Source: Cryptomeria japonica
Lineage: Eukaryota > Streptophyta > Pinopsida > Cupressales > Cupressaceae
Direction of reading: 5' to 3'
Assembly (NCBI RefSeq): GCF_030272615.1
Contig: NC_081413.1
Span: 607,638,209-607,702,208, forward strand
DNA length: 64,000 nt
Each line of letters starts with the position of its first letter. Positions within the stretch are counted from its first letter, which is position 1. The notes below the pieces were generated by a model. That model worked only from the letters and a program-made list of their open reading frames with translations, made no database searches and was not told the DNA's origin. The position numbers were made by a program, and so were the translations under genes. Shown one piece after another: positions 12,601 through 27,775 of the stretch.

Positions 12601-12877
12601 TAATGATAATTATTTATCTTTTACATTGATGAGATTAATGAATCTTTGTTTGATGATGATTTAATCTATAATATAATCCTTTTCCAAATTTAATGATAGA
12701 ATCATTTATTAGTCATTGAGATACACATTTACAAGTTAAAATTCTCTTAGCCTTATATATTGACAAGTTAATGATAATTAATTATCTTTTTACATTGATG
12801 AGATTAATGAATCTTTGTTTGATGATGATTTAATTTATAATATAATCCTTTTCCAAATTTAATGATAGAATCATTTA
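12601..12877. repeat. Direct repeat, about 109 bp, two copies 168 bp apart
   Basis: Copies at 12601-12709 and 12769-12877 are nearly identical, from TAATGATAATTA to GAATCATTTA, with about 60 bp between them. Confidence 0.9.
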
Positions 12878-14409
12878 CAAATTAGTGATGCTACATTGGT
12901 TGATGAATTTGGTGGTATCTTGGTTGATAGAGGTAAACAATGGTTTAATTCATGTTAAACTTATTATACATCATTCCATGATTTTCCATGTACTTCCATA
13001 CATCTTTACTATTAGGCCTTTATCATATTTCATTTGTGATTCTCATTTTTTTGGTTCTAGTAACTCTTCCTTAGTGGACACCATGGATTTTATATGCCCC
13101 AAGTTTTATACCATTTTTTATGGAGACCCGAGTCTTTGAATCCTTTTGTGTTTTCTTGTGATGTGTCTTTGTGTGGCTATGGAGTACACTCTCTACACTT
13201 TCTATTGATCAAACTTATACATAAGGATGAAGAATAACATGCTGATATTTTATAATTCTTACTTGGTACACATGTGGATAATGTTTCATTCATTGATAAT
13301 ACAATTTTTTATCTTCTCTTGCTATTACACATGAAATACATAAATACATACATATGTGTGTATGTGTATGTGACAAGTTGAGAATAATGTTCCATCTTAT
13401 TTGAGTTACTCATTAATAAATTACTTATCTTAAAAATTATGTCGATGATAATGAGAAACTTTTCTAGAAAAAGATGATACTAGTGAGATGTGCCATAATC
13501 CTCTAGTATGTGACATTTTGATTGACCATCCACTAAGTGGATTTGTTGCACCTTGTTTACAAGGTATGATTGCAAAAGTCATCAATTGCTTCATATAAGA
13601 GCTTTTCAAGATATATGCTTCACTCATTTTCATAAAGATAATTTTATTGCCAAATTATTTCTAGCAAGCTTGAGTGGCTATGCATATACATGATTCTATT
13701 CACTGTAAGGATTAGGATAACACTTTCATAAAACATACTTATTACAAGATTGAACCTAGTAAATCCATTACACAAGCCATTTAATGTAAGAAGAATATAT
13801 GGTAATTAATGATAACAATTTAGATTTCAAGAATTGATTACTAATTTTAAGTAAGTCTACATTATGGGATGCTAAGATTTACTATATATTTATTAATAGT
13901 TTAATTCCACTCTTTAAAGAAAAGTGTTTTGAAAGCCTTGAAATTTTTAGATTTATGTGCTAGTGTATGTAAATGTGAACAAAATTTATTGGAAGATCCT
14001 CTTTTATATCTTTGTATTTATAACATTTCACCTTAATTTGGATAATGAGGATGTACATAATGATGATTGCCATATAAATATCCTAGCATTTTTTTATAGA
14101 ATTCACTACATTAGAGAAAAATCCCCATGTTGTTTTGAAAAATCTATTGGAGGATACTGCTATTACTTTACCTCTAGTTATGACAATAGATATTTCTAAC
14201 CTTACACCGCACATGGCTAAATAGTTTTGTACTTTTCATCACATGGACAAACCTTCTAATAGGCACATCAATTTCAAGATCTTATAGATAAATAGATGAT
14301 ACCAGTTGAGCATGATACTTCTAATGTTAGCTAATCAATTTCTTTATTGATTAGAACACACCATATGTTGAGCTTATACACGAGATAAAATATAAAGAAC
14401 ATAATATAA
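12878..14409. other. AT-rich relic DNA, no gene seen
   Basis: Only short frames with no family resemblance. A GT-rich microsatellite-like patch lies near 13345-13375. Confidence 0.5.
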
Positions 14410-14720
14410 TTGTTAACACAAACTAGTTGTCACTACACCAAAAGCTCGAACTATTAGTGAGAGTACTACTGAATAGGTTAGGGTGTTGAAAAGGGTTGAG
14501 GGTCCCACTCAACAACAATTTAGCCCCTTGAGACAAGAGGTACGTACTAGACATAGTCGAACACGAGGTGAATAAGCTGTCGTCGTTGAGAGTCAAATCC
14601 TCCCCAACATAGTCGCCAATTTTGTTAACACAAACTAACTACCATTACATGAAAAGATTGAATTGTTAGTGAGAGCACCGCTAGAGAGGCTAGGGTGTCA
14701 AGGAGGGTCCCACACAACAA
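14410..14720 (+). repeat. Diverged direct repeat, about 100 bp
   Basis: 14410-14517 and 14622-14720 share TTGTTAACACAAACTA, a GTGAGAGxACxxC segment, AGGxTAGGGTGT and GGGTCCCAC with mismatches between. They look like two copies of one old repeat. I cannot place it in a family. Confidence 0.7.
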
Positions 14721-17710
14721 AAATAGTATCTAAGCTAGTTATTTCCAAGCCAACATCACATTTGATGTCTTTGCATCATACTTTTATATGTGTGGGAATA
14801 CTTCATGATGACATATTAGTGGTGCATGTTGACACAAGTGGCTTTGAACATTGGTGTATTATTTATGTCACCTCTTTCTTGTGTTCTATTTCATTTCTAC
14901 CTTATATTTTTGCTTGTGGCATGCTTGTTGGCACATCCTATGCTCAATTTATCTTTTATATTAGATTCATGTTTTGTTTTCACCATATTGGGGCTTAACC
15001 AAGGGAAATTCCACACAAGGGTAAATGGTTAGATTCAATCAAAATAAGCATAAAACACATAATCAAATATACCAAAAACCATTATACCTTCATGAAGATG
15101 ATCTCTTGCTCCTCATATTAGACCTTTAGTGAAATAAAGAATGCACCCCTTCCTCACTTGATTGGATTGGTCCCTAGGTGGATTGCGGTTTGCTCTCTAC
15201 TATACAACAAGGGATTGGATCAAATGATAAATGAGGATTAGATGGATTGGCTTAGATGAAACAAAACTTTGGCATTATGATGGTATGATAGAATATTTTC
15301 ATCCTCAAATGGACAACATAAGAATATGATGGGAGTGGATATGGGAATAAAAGACCAGCATAAGAATGCAATGGAAGTGGATGATTTGTGAGGAGAGAAA
15401 ACTCCAATTTATAGATCGGAGGAGGCCAAAATGGAGGGCCGAGATTGATTTGGAAATAAAGGGTTGAGATTGAAAGAAAGAGTGGGAGAGGATTGAGAGG
15501 ACAAGGAGTGGGATTCAAGAGATATGTCATAAAGACATTTCTTGTCTCCACACCTCTCAAGGTATATGGGAAAGAGTTCCCCAAGTACATTGGGAAGAGA
15601 AAAATAATATAAAATTTCTCGGGGGAAGGGAAGAGGAATTAAAAATTCCAAAATAAGAGATGTGTGGGAAGACTAAATGAGAAAAAGAATTAAAAAATCC
15701 TTGGGAAGAGGATGCATAGGGAGATTCAAAGAATTTGAATTTCTTTGAAATGATCAAAGTGGGTGCATTTAAGATTGGAGGATGAGATGGGAAAGCCATT
15801 TATGGGATGCACAAATGATTAAAGAGATTGATTAGGTGGCTTAATGAGTGATTAGAGTGCAAGTGGGAAAATTAGGAGGATGTGACATGAGGAGAGAGAA
15901 TGAGTGGAGAAATTTAAAATTGAGGAATAATGATAATCATGCTTCTAGAAGAATTAATTAGGCTAAGTGAGGATTAGAAGAATTGATTTGTAGGAATTAC
16001 ATGATTAGCTTAGTTAATTGAACTTAATTATCTAAGTAGGTTTAGAAGAAATAAATGATATTTGACTTTAGAAGAATGGGGGATAAATTAATTATAAGAC
16101 TATAGTGATAAAATTAATTAAATTTGATTTAATTAATTTTAAGAGGAATAAGGATAAACATAATTAGATAAATTAATTATGTAGAAAGACTTAAATTAAT
16201 TAAATATAATTAAATTAAATATTTAATTTAATTATTTTTAGACGTCTACAGGGGCATCTTATCTTATTTTATGTTTGGCTCATGTACTTTCCTACGTGTC
16301 TTGGTTAGCCAGTATGCATTTCTACTATGCTTGCATATGTTTACTTGTCAGGGTATGCAATTTCCTATGTTCCTTATTGACTTCCATGTTCTCCTATGCC
16401 CCACTTTTACCACTTTTGTTTCCACATTTTGGTCATATGACCCCATGTTACAAGATTTACATGGTTCCTTATTTTTGTGATTTCTCCTTCTCCTTCTCAT
16501 GCTATGCTTACTATGCTCATCTTTGTCATGATCCTAATGCTTATACTTTATATGTTTTACGATCATTTTCATGTTTATATTTTTTACTTCTTATCAATCT
16601 ACCATTTATGATCATCCTTATCTTCTCACGTGCCTTCATTGGGGGAAACATTAGGGCATTTTGTATTTTACTTAATTACAATGCTTCCATGATTATATCT
16701 TTCTTATTTCCTTACATGTTATTATATGATGTTACCTTTTACCATGTGTTTACATGCCTTATCATGATTATATCTTTTTATCCTCCTCCAATTTATTGCA
16801 TCCTTTGCATGCAACTGATTATAGGGGTATATATGCCATTACCAATCCTTTGTGAGTTATGTTTTACAATGATGGTATCATAGTCATTCTCATGGCTAGA
16901 GGATTTTTATAGTCCTTCTGCATTACCAGAGTCCTTTGGTGCATTATTTAATTGATTAGATCCTCTTATATTTTCTCTTAGTTAGAGCTTTACCACTTTT
17001 TATACATGATGTAATCTCTTATTCTTCTCATGTTTACCTTTTACTATTTTTGATGGTAGTTTTGTTTGAAACATGTTGTAGTTATTCCCCATTTCAAAAT
17101 GTGATAAATGCTACTCATTACACATTTTTTGTTTGCAGGTTTATAATGGAGTGTTCATTGTGAGAAAATTTCAAGAATGATCAACTGTACTTATATCCTT
17201 CTGAGCATATTTATATATGAAAAATATTTAATTTCTACATCGAATGTCTATTTTACTTTGACATGCTTTTGCCTAGTAATTTGCATGCACATCATAGTGG
17301 TGGGAAATGTAATTGGGAAAAGTGCATACCCATGCCCTTTTCACTCATGTTTTGGGCCCACTATAATTGTAGTATCTTTTATGTGATAACAAGTTTACAA
17401 GTGACACATACTTGTGCAAATTTGGTTGGTCTGATAATCATTCATTACTAGAGATTGGTCCTCATCCCTAGATCCATTATTCATTACCTTGGATTCATTA
17501 TGCACAGAAAATTGATCCATTATTTTCATAGTCACATATTTGAATTATGAACTTAAAAAAAAAACAAATTCAATTTTAAACCTTGTTTTGAAATTTTATT
17601 AGCTCTTGTTAACCAACCTAGTATACATTTATGTTGGTTTGTTTGTTATGTTGTATTTAGAGACATTCATTCATTTATTTGAAAATATCTATGACAATCT
17701 AGAAATAGTT
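14721..17710. other. Relic repetitive DNA, no credible gene
   Basis: 15100-16230 is purine-rich on the plus strand, and a very AT-rich stretch ends near 16240. 16270-17100 is T-rich and gives a 202-codon frame (16275-16883) of hydrophobic, Cys/Tyr/Phe-rich residues, as expected from base composition alone. No element end, RNA gene or known domain was recognised. Confidence 0.5.
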
Positions 17711-17758
17711 GAAGAGCAATTGAGTAGTATCATTGAAGAGCAATTGAGTAATATCATT
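17711..17758. repeat. 24-bp tandem repeat, two copies
   Basis: The unit starting GAAGAGCAATTGAGTA occurs at 17711-17734 and 17735-17758 with one change. Confidence 0.85.
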
Positions 17759-18599
17759 CTAGCATCACATCAATTTACATCATCTTAGGTCTATTGCACA
17801 ATTCTTTGCTATCCTCAATCCCTACTCCAAAATTGTTAAATTTATTTTCTTAGAGATCTAATTGGGGAGAACATGAGCCTCACAATTCAATAAATTCCTT
17901 AAAGGTTTTAGTAAACACTACTAATTCGTACTAGGATTCAAATGTCAAAAGCTAAAGGTGAGTGAATTCCAATCGTTAGATTTATACCATTCATTCTTAA
18001 GAATACACATTCAAATACCTATGCTAGTTCAAATCTATAGATATAATGATCATGTCCATAGGAATAAATGTAAATTAAAATATCACACAATCAATTTACA
18101 AATCCTAAAACTCTTATTTAATTGAACTCTAAACTTTCAACATTATAATAAAATTAATTATTAATAAAATTAATTATTAATATCTTTAATGTCATTTTCT
18201 TGTCTCAAATATATAATCAAATATCACATTTTAATTTATTTAATTATGTCTAATCCCATCCTATTATGATTTAATTAGTTAACCTAAGATATTTATGAGA
18301 ATGATGTACATAGTTCTAGAGCAACAATAGAGGTTATCCTTAACTGAACTAAAAAGAACCTGCCAACAGATTGCCCCACAATCACCAAATGTTAGAAGAG
18401 TGTCTGTCCTCTCCAAACTCCCAAGTTCCCATCCACCAAGGTTGATTGCATAGGTATCTATCTACAATCTATTTATCCACAAAATACGAAAAAGCAAAAG
18501 CCATAAAAGGATTTGAAGCACTGAAATTATAACCAAAAGGCCAACATTTATCACAATATTATTGTTTTTTAACATCTTCCCAAAGGGACAAATTTGCTT
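17759..18599. other. Upstream intergenic region of the WRKY gene
   Basis: AT-rich, with a short tandem of AATTAATTATTAATAAA at about 18148-18182. No coding frame. I did not see a convincing TATA box or W-box at a defined distance from the gene. Confidence 0.5.
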
Positions 18600-18787
18600 G
18601 TTAAAAGTCGTCGGCCTAACATAGCGTCGACCTCGGATCGAATTACAGAGAGGCTGTCTCTCTGCTGTGCTGTGCTGTTTCCTGTTGTGCTGCCCATAAT
18701 ATACTGCCTTCTCTCGGAAATTCTCATAACAACCCAACAAGAAGACAACAAAAAATAGAACAACTCGGTTCAGTTTAACTCAACTCA
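18600..18787 (+). promoter_or_regulatory. Probable 5' leader / proximal promoter of the WRKY gene
   Basis: Base composition changes sharply here: GC rises near 18600 and a CT/TGCTG-rich stretch (about 18653-18690) precedes the start codon at 18788. Pyrimidine-rich 5' UTRs are common in plants. The transcription start is not visible, and the AATATA at about 18697 is only a weak TATA candidate. Confidence 0.35.
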
Positions 18788-19201
18788 ATGGGGGATGACC
18801 AAAATGGTGGGCAGAAACCAGCTTTGAGCCGTGATTATCCGGAAAACCAGATTAGGAAACCGCTGGGTGAAGAAAATTCCAATCTTTCGATGCAAGAGAG
18901 CGCCGCCAATTGTCTTTCTGGCTACCCATTTGAAGAAAATGGTGATGGGACAGGATCTGGTATGCCGATGCCCGGTGGTTTTAATAGCAGGAAAATTGGG
19001 GGTAGTTTTGCTGAGAGCTTAGCTGCCAGGACAGGTGGGGATAATCCCAGGCTGAATATTAATAGCAATAGCAATACTGCTCGGTTTAAGGCCTTGCCGC
19101 CCTCAAGCTTGCCGATACCGCGGTCCCCTTGCCTGACAATACCGCCTGGCTTGAGCCCCACCACTTTGTTGGACTCTCCTGTTCTTCTCTCTAACTCTCT
19201 G
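18788..19201 (+). CDS. WRKY gene exon 1
   Basis: 138 codons from the first ATG after the CT-rich leader (context CTCAATGGGG). It ends in the [17 protein letters not shown] segment typical of group I WRKY proteins, then a CTG|GTATGT donor in phase 0. Confidence 0.9.
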
Positions 19202-22200
19202 GTATGTTCGTTACAGGTTTCCTTTTCTGTTTTTGAAGGGAAAAAAAAATTCTGTGCTCTTTTTCTTCGTTTTGGACAAATTTGGGTTTTTGACTGTGAT
19301 TTTTTTTTTATCTGTTGGAAACTGGGTTGCTGGCCATGTTGGAATTGTTTGGGTTTGATCACCGAAAGTTTCGTTTTTTGAATCACTTTCAAACCCAAGC
19401 AAACAAGTAAAATGCATGCCTAGTTGTGTTAGACAATGTCCTTGCCCCTCCGGGGATAAACTTGTGCTAGTTGTACTTGCCACAACTCAGGGGTTCTCAC
19501 CAGGGAAATTCACTGGGAACTTGCATCCCCATTGGGTTGCACTGCGAGTTGCTTGGGGTGTTTTACTTAAACAATTTAGCATGTCTAATGGGATGGGAAT
19601 CTGGAGCTTCGTTATGAAATCCTGATACTTTTTTCACCTGCTTCAATCCCATCCGGCATTTGAAAATGTCCTTTTACCCGTATGAATGAAGGATTATTTT
19701 GAAGAGGGTACTTGAAAACCTATTATAATAATAGCGGGGTAGCAGAATAAGGTCTGCAACTCATCAGGGAAATCCTGGTTTATGTTTCTAATGTAAATGG
19801 GTGGAAAAATGAAATGAAATGATTCTAGTTACATCCACGAGAGCGAGCTGTCTATGGCACCACAAAACGTGAAGCTGCATCGGCTGCCAATTAAAGGGAT
19901 GAAGTTTAATAAATAGTCTCTTTCTTCTAAAAGATAGATCTTCATCTTCTGATTTTGATAAGAAATTTCCCAGTATTCATTATTCTTGCCTCTTGAGCTC
20001 AAACATGGAGTTCCTTTATTTGCACCTCTTCAGTTATCTCAATCGTTGGAGTTACTTTATTCTTGCCTCTTCGAAGAGCTCAAACATGGAGTTTGTGTAT
20101 TCTTTCCTCTTCAAAGAGCTCAAACACGAGTTCCTTATTCAGGCTATAAATATCTTCTCCATCCATTGATTTAACCTCAAGCTGGTCAAGCCCGGGGATC
20201 AGAGTGTTAAAAGACTGCAACACCGAAAACAAATCATCCACCTCAATGTTACTCTGGCTCAAATGTGCTGACCTGCTTGCTGGGTTTTCACGGGATCTGG
20301 TGCACTGATGCTGGTATCCAGATTACAGTTTCCAAGCTGAGTACATATTAAATGGTCACTTAATTAAGGTTACACCTAGTGGGGGGGTGGTGAATAGTTC
20401 CATGGTATATATTTCAAAGGCTACCACGGCTCATGCATGATCAATTGAAAAATTGTCGTGGGATCTGGTAATCTATGCCATAACTGGATTATAATGCTTG
20501 AACTGGCTTGATGTTGAATGCTCAATATCAAGTATGCATCTACTATTGGTTGAGGGATTAGTTCCAAACTTCCATGAGATATGTTACAAAGGTGAGTAAC
20601 ATCGTGAGAAATGCCAATTGTGATCCTACTCCGGCTCATGCAACCTTAACTGCTGAGTATATAAGATCTGGTGCATGAATGTTAGTAACTTAGTAATCCA
20701 CATTGGAATGCCTGAGCGGTTTGCATATTGAATGATCATCATTAGGTGTTGATCCAGTAAGGGCTTAGTGGTTTTTTCCATGGGATATTTTATAATGGTT
20801 TCGGAGGTTCGTTTTAGGAATTAGAGTCTCTAACTCTTTGCCAATGGGGTGCCAGGCGTTGAAGTGCAAATGCTTAGTTCTTCAGACAGAAAATAGTGCA
20901 AGAGCTCTGAGCTGTCATCCTTGCCTTTGTAGCAAGACTTATGTTTTGCCGTTGTGTGCAGAGGCCTTTGATGGTTGCAATGTGACATCATACTAAGCTT
21001 TTCTGGCTTTGTGTTTCGATGTTAAAGTTATACCTCTTTTGTTTATGCATCTTTTACCCCATCTATGCTGTTTTGCAAAGGCTTTGCAGGTTCATGTTAA
21101 ACATTATGAGCCCTAACTCTTCGCCAATAAGGCAGCAGGATTTAATGTGCAGGGACCTTAAATCTTCCGTCCAATGAATTCCTCACCTCATTTAACATTA
21201 ATGTGTATTGATCTCTCTTCTCCCTCATGGATATGGTATACAGACAATGAATCTCACTATGTCCCTCAGCTTAAAGTCAAAAGGAAGCCCACCTTGTTAT
21301 CCTCATCCCCCAAACATTTCAGGAACTTGGGGATGCCTCAGAAACTTTGATTTTGATACAGACCTACCAGTTGCAGTGACTCAGACTTGAGCTCCTATTT
21401 TGATACAAACCTACCAGTTACATCTGTTGATTAGGGGCAGCCATATATTTTCTATGAATTTGTCATTTTATAGTTGAAACTTGCAGCCTTTGGGCATTTT
21501 GTTATAATTCTTAATTTCTTATATAATATGTAGCACATTGACAATGAAAGAATTTGAATTTTGTTAATTTGTTTGTCAGTTTTCACGTGAAATCTGTATG
21601 TCTAATGTTATGTATTAAGCTTCTACAATGTTTATGATATGAATATTTGAAATTTCTCTATATTTTTAAAAATTTCCCTATTTTTTCATGGCCATTCCCT
21701 GCCGTCCCCTAAAACATGGCCCAAAAGTATCTCCATACCAGAAACACGTCCCCATCCCCTGCCGTCCCTGTCCCCAAAACTTGGGGGAGCATAGGAAAAA
21801 CATTCTACCACATTCTCCACACTAATTAGTTAACTTTGTTCCTTTCTTGCAAAGTGTTGAAAGAGAACTTGACTCATGAGTATGAGATGACATGCTTGTA
21901 AAATATTTTATTGTCACCTTGGCAATGTAGTAGAATGGGTTTCCTGTTTCCTTTGTAACCACAGAAAGAGGGCAAATAAAATTGGAGAGATATACCTGTC
22001 TTTAATTTAGGTTTCTCGTGTCATTCGTGTTGAAACTCAAAAAGACTGGAACTAGTCCACTGGGTAAGCCCATATTAGGCTTATAATAAAGTCACAAGTC
22101 CTGATTTTATAGAACCACAATATAGAATTGAAGTTTTGTGATACGGATGAAATTTTGAGAAACTGTGCTCTGAGGTTACCTTGATATGTATGAGTAGATT

Positions 22201-25200
22201 CCATGATAATACTCTACTTTCTTTCTAATTATTTGCTTTGAAACCTTGACAACAATGGAAATTACTATAGCAATAGATTTCATCTGGATATTGCACAAAG
22301 ACACCTTTTTCAGTTTTTCCCCTTCAAACATAGCTCAAGAAAAGAATTTTAGTGGTAATAGTTTCCATCTATTGAACATTGAAAATATGATAAAGTTGTG
22401 GATTGTGTATATGAACAGGCTGAACCATCTCCTACAACTGGCACTTTTTTATTGCCACCTTTTTTCTTTGACAGTGTTCGTGCATGTGATTCACCATCAT
22501 TTACATCAGATGTTTCTAAGAACAGTGGGATTGAAGATGGAAAGTCTTCCAGCTTTGAATTTAAACAATTTGCCAAATCTGGGAGCAATTCGAGCCTGTC
22601 ACCTCTTGGGGGCTTGGTAATTTCAATATTTCTTTGCTTATCTTTCATTAAGTATGTATGTTTGCTTGTTTACATCTTTATTTTCATATTTTGTGCTGGT
22701 CTTCCGGTATTGGTTTTAGTTATTGGGTGCATTGGTAATATGGTATTGACAATGGGGCCTTGATTGTTTGTTCAATCAATGAAGACGGGCATGTGAAAAT
22801 TTGCAAGTGTGTGCAACACAACCATCTATTTATCGACAAGTATTGCATTTCAACAATTAGAGGAAACATGTTTTGCCTTAAAAGTTGTCTTTTGTGCAAG
22901 AAATGGGAACTTTTATTTCTGATCATATCATTGTACATGATTTGTTTTACTTTTAAAGTTTAAGGACTTATCAATAAATTAGAAGACGAAAGACTCATGC
23001 GATAAATTTTAGCCATTCTGTTGGACAGAATAGTTTATGGATGGTTTTCTCTCCTGTATGATGAAGTATGATAGGGAGAAGTTCTGAAGTAGTAAACTGA
23101 TCTTGTCATAAGTATGCACTTAGAAGCTGGAACTTAGCGCCTAGAAACAGATCTTATGTTTTTATGTGAATGTTTTATAGTGATATTTTTTATGGGTGAG
23201 GGAGTGTACAAAGTTAAAATACTAACAATGTGGTGTTATTCCTTTGAAGGCTTCTTTTGGTTCGAGTTACGAGCAAGCTCAAAATCAATATCAACCTAAA
23301 ATTCAGTCTCAATCACAATCTCAAACTCAGTCATGGACCACAAGTGCATCTGCTATCGAAAAAGAGTTTGTTTTGAATCGTCCACCTGAACATCCAGCAG
23401 CTAGCACTACTGCAGATGGTCCATTGTATGCTGTTCCTTTACGGGCCGTTCCTTCTCAGGTTACCACTGCACAGTCTACTTCTTTTCAAGAACAGCAGAT
23501 GCAGAACTCCAATATGCAGGCACACACTTCAGAAGGTGATCAAAATGTGTCAGTTCCTTTGGCAGTGGCAGAGAAACCATCTGAAGATGGATACAATTGG
23601 CGGAAATATGGGCAAAAGCATGTGAAAGGCAGTGAATACCCTCGGAGTTATTATAAGTGCACTCACCCAAATTGTCAAATGAGAAAAAAGTTGGAACGTT
23701 CTCACGATGGACAAATAACAGAGATTATCTATAAGGGTGTCCACGATCACCCTAAACCTCAGCCCAGCCGTAGATCAGCAATAGGTGCTGCTCATGTAAG
23801 CCAGGATGAAGAAGAGATAAATGAAGGCTTTGGAAGTATTGTAAAAATTGAAGGTACAGTTATTATTATATATTGAAATGTAGGGATGCCACAGATGTTT
23901 ATATCCTATGTTGAAAGGAAATTTATTAAACTCCCGTATCTACTTTTCTGGCTGTTTAACTGTCAGATCCACCATCAACGATGCAAGGACAAACCTCCAA
24001 TCATCTAGAGTCAACAGGCACCCCAGAATTTTCATCAATTTCAGCTAGCGATGATGATGGAGAGGGTGGAGGTAAATCATTGGGGGAGGATGCTGATGAA
24101 GACGAGTCTGAATCAAAGCGCAGGTGGGTTATCATAGAAAACTATCTCATTTTGAAACTTTTATTGGTCACAGAACTTTGCTGATAAACATATAAGCAGT
24201 GATTGGTAAAAGGGTACTTTATGCATGGGTTTTGAAAAAATTACAGGAAGAAAGAAAACGGTTCGGCAGATGTCATCACATCCAATAGAACCATACGTGA
24301 GCCACGTGTTGTTGTACAGACAACTAGCGAGATTGATATCCTTGATGATGGATATCGATGGCGTAAATATGGACAAAAAGTGGTGAAGGGTAATCCTAAT
24401 CCAAGGTATGACCATGATTGGCTTTTCTGAAACATGTTTGATTCAAACAGAGTCTGTTAAGCACCAGATTATTCTTGGATTTTTTCTTGTATGTAAATCT
24501 AGAAATATTATTAGTAAAGATCAGAATTGTCTAAACAATTTACCATGCCTTGACGACTGCAAGTGTGAAATAAGTCACTAGAAACATTCCAATGATGTTT
24601 TATAATATTCTCTTGTACTTTTTTTTTTTCCAAGATTCAGTTTGCCGTTTCAAGTGTCTTTAAAATCTAAATATTAATGCACCCATATTTCTTAGAAAAG
24701 CATTAATGAATATATGGTCACTCAAGTTTTTGGCAACTTAGAATAGATAAGAAATGGATTACTCAAATATTTTTAGCCTGTTTAACTTGTGGACATTTGT
24801 GTAATGAAAATACTCTAGGGAATTACGTTTGTGCCATGTTGAACAGTGTTAATGCTCAGCCTGTGACAATAAGCGAAGCTGAATGAAACTCCATTCAAAA
24901 CGCAAATTTATTGTTCTGCTCTGGGATGGATGTACGAGTACAAGTGGCAAATTTAATTTTTCCTTTGAACAACTGACCTATAAATTTGACAGCCTTTTCT
25001 TATTATTAGAGATAGTGGTCCATTCCAGTTTGCTTATTGACCTAAGAAGCATCTGCTAGGTGCATCTAGTAAGGGCAATGTAGATTAGGTTCAAAATGGA
25101 TCAAATACATTTTTGCAGAACGGGGCAGATTGAGATTGTCTTACAAAGTTGTGAACATGGCTTTGTTTGTGGTGCCCAAAGCTCAGAAATTCTGCCATAT

Positions 25201-27744
25201 TATGTAGCTCTTACAAAGACTTGAGAAGACCTCTTAAATTTATGGTACACAAAGTTTCAGAGATTGCTACACAGCAGTAGAATAATGTTGTTTTCAGGTA
25301 ACTTTTGACATAATAATGACAATGAATCACTTGAGTTTGGCTGTACATGATGAATTGTTTGTTTGTTTTGATTGGCCAAAGGATGTTTTACATTAATTTA
25401 CAGGGCAAAACTCTTAAGCAAGAATACACTTTTCATATTTGCAAAGAGGGCCTGCTGTCTATAGTTGGCAGATTAGATTATTAGACTGCTAGTATAGAAC
25501 TCATGCTTCTCAGTTACCAGAATGTGCTTTCCATATAAATCAAACATAAACGTTTATAACAGGCTGAGGGAGCATAAAGATACTTGAGGATACATTAAAA
25601 TGTTAATACACACTTAACTTCCATTATTATAAGAAGTCGTGACAATTTTTTTTTTTGCTAATATGGGTCAGACTTATCTTACCACACAATACCATTTATT
25701 AGACTATTGGTTAATTGTTATGTTTCCAGTTTGCTTAGATTGGCCCTCAGATCCAGGTTTGGTTTGTACCTGGTCAAAGTATGTGGTCTGGTCTCCTGTG
25801 GATGTACACAGGACTTTGCAGTGTCCACCTGGGTTCAACAGAGTATGGCCTGCCCATGCCTAGCCTGCACCAACTGCAAGCATCATGCCTTTTTTTAATT
25901 TATTTTTACTCTTTTTTCGTTTTCTTCATACCTTTTCTTTCCATCATATTTCACAGAAAGGTAAAATAAAATGAGACTCTTCCTCACATCACTGCTACAA
26001 AACAATTTCATTGTTAATGATGGGGGACTTGTACAAGTGGCGCCATTACTGTAAAGAAGCCAAGAAGACTGTTAAGAAGGCCATTGTTCCCTGAAGCTTC
26101 TCTTTCTTACACTTCTCTGTCTGATGATGGCTGATGAGTATGTGCCTAAAATGGTGGTGTTTTGGAGCTGTTGTAATTATTGCTGTTGTTGCTGCTGTTT
26201 TAAATTCATATTCTGCTCGTTTTCTTAAGTTTTGGAGAACTGTCCTTTGGTTAGTTCTGGAATATTATCTTCTGCACTTCTCTTTAAAGCAATAATTGCT
26301 TGCTTCGCATTTGTTAAAAACAATGCATGCTTTACTTTTGTACCATCTTTTTCATTAGCATCATGAATTTTCTTTTTTAATTTTTATGCTCTTGGCGGGG
26401 TCCACACAAAGGGAATTACTTTTAATATTGAGGTACATATGATCGTATAAATTTTTAATGGTTGTTTTGTTTATTAAATTTATGTTATGTGGTCCCTGTT
26501 TTTAGGCTAGAATGTGTATATATTTATGATTTTTACATATTTTTTGTATGGATGTACCCAAGACGTATCCAATCCCAATTGTTTTTGGCTGTACCCACGT
26601 ACCTGAACCCCACACCGAACCCAAATCCAAACTGCTAACCTGGTTAATTGTCCCCTAAAGCAGGAGCTATATAGTATATTCTAAAGAGGCAAGCTTATCT
26701 GCCATGCTACCATGGAAATTGGTCAGGACATATTAAAAGATTCACTGGACAACTATTAGCTGTCATGTACCATGAGAATAGTCTCTTGATCTCAAGCTGC
26801 CAGCACTGCTCTGGCAGCATGATCTTTGGGGTCATTGCCATAATTTCCATTAGGACTGTCTTCATAATCTTCGAGAGCTTGAAACCCAGGATGGAGAAGA
26901 GCAGATCTTTTTCCCAATCAGGAAGTTGAGTTTATTCCTAAGAACACTCAAATATAACTTAAGGAGTTGATTGGTAATTCCATCAAAAATATTATTTAGC
27001 AATAGTCTAGAAAATACACCAAGTCATCAATTTTGAATTCTAGTTAGTACTTGCAAACTGGATGGGGTCTGGTCCCATGAGGTGGGCTAAGGTTTGGAAG
27101 GACAGGGTCTTTTCCTACTCTTTGGTAAGCTAGGGACGGGGTCCTTGGTATTGTCATCAGATGGGGTCTGGGCTCACAGGGTGAGCTAGGGTTTGGAGGG
27201 ATGAGGTCTTTTTCCTACCTTTGATAAACTAGGGAAGGGGTCTATAGTTTCGTCACTGTTGAGTTAGGGACAGGGTCTTTTAGCTCAACAGATTTGCAAG
27301 GTATTTATGGGGAATTCATGATTTGATCAACTTGGGTATTGTGCAAGGATGTATTGACTTGAATATATTTATATAGATTGCAATTCTTGATAAAACTATT
27401 ATATCTTGAGTGAATTCTATTATTTTAAAGAATATCCATTACAAATAATCATGCTCTAAGGTTAACTTAGTTGCTCGATGAGATCTTCAATTTCTATTTT
27501 TGTACCATTAATGGTAGATCAAAGATCTAGATTCTAATTTATTGAAAATCCTGACTTTTCCTTGGGAGTGTTGGATGATCCCACCCCCTCTTCATGAATA
27601 AGTATTCCTTACGGCAGCCTTTCAAAACATAAATTATGAACCACCCTTAGGAGGTCTTTAATTCATGCATCCCACTGGGATTCAAATACTAACACCATTA
27701 TCAAGCAACCAAACATACAATATTCAACATCTATCCACTGTTTT

Positions 27745-27775
<31 letters not shown>

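Noticed and set aside
15252-15799. Overlapping minus-strand frames (Ser/Pro/Leu-rich)
   Set aside because: They follow from the purine-rich plus strand; no domain and no start context.
16275-16883. 202-codon hydrophobic frame that looks like a membrane protein
   Set aside because: T-rich DNA gives Phe/Leu/Tyr/Cys frames by composition. There is no conserved motif and no splice or start context, and the surroundings are decayed repeat.
18922-19398. 158-codon minus-strand frame opposite WRKY exon 1
   Set aside because: Antisense shadow of a GC-richer coding exon; the sense strand has the conserved SP motif and a matching splice donor.
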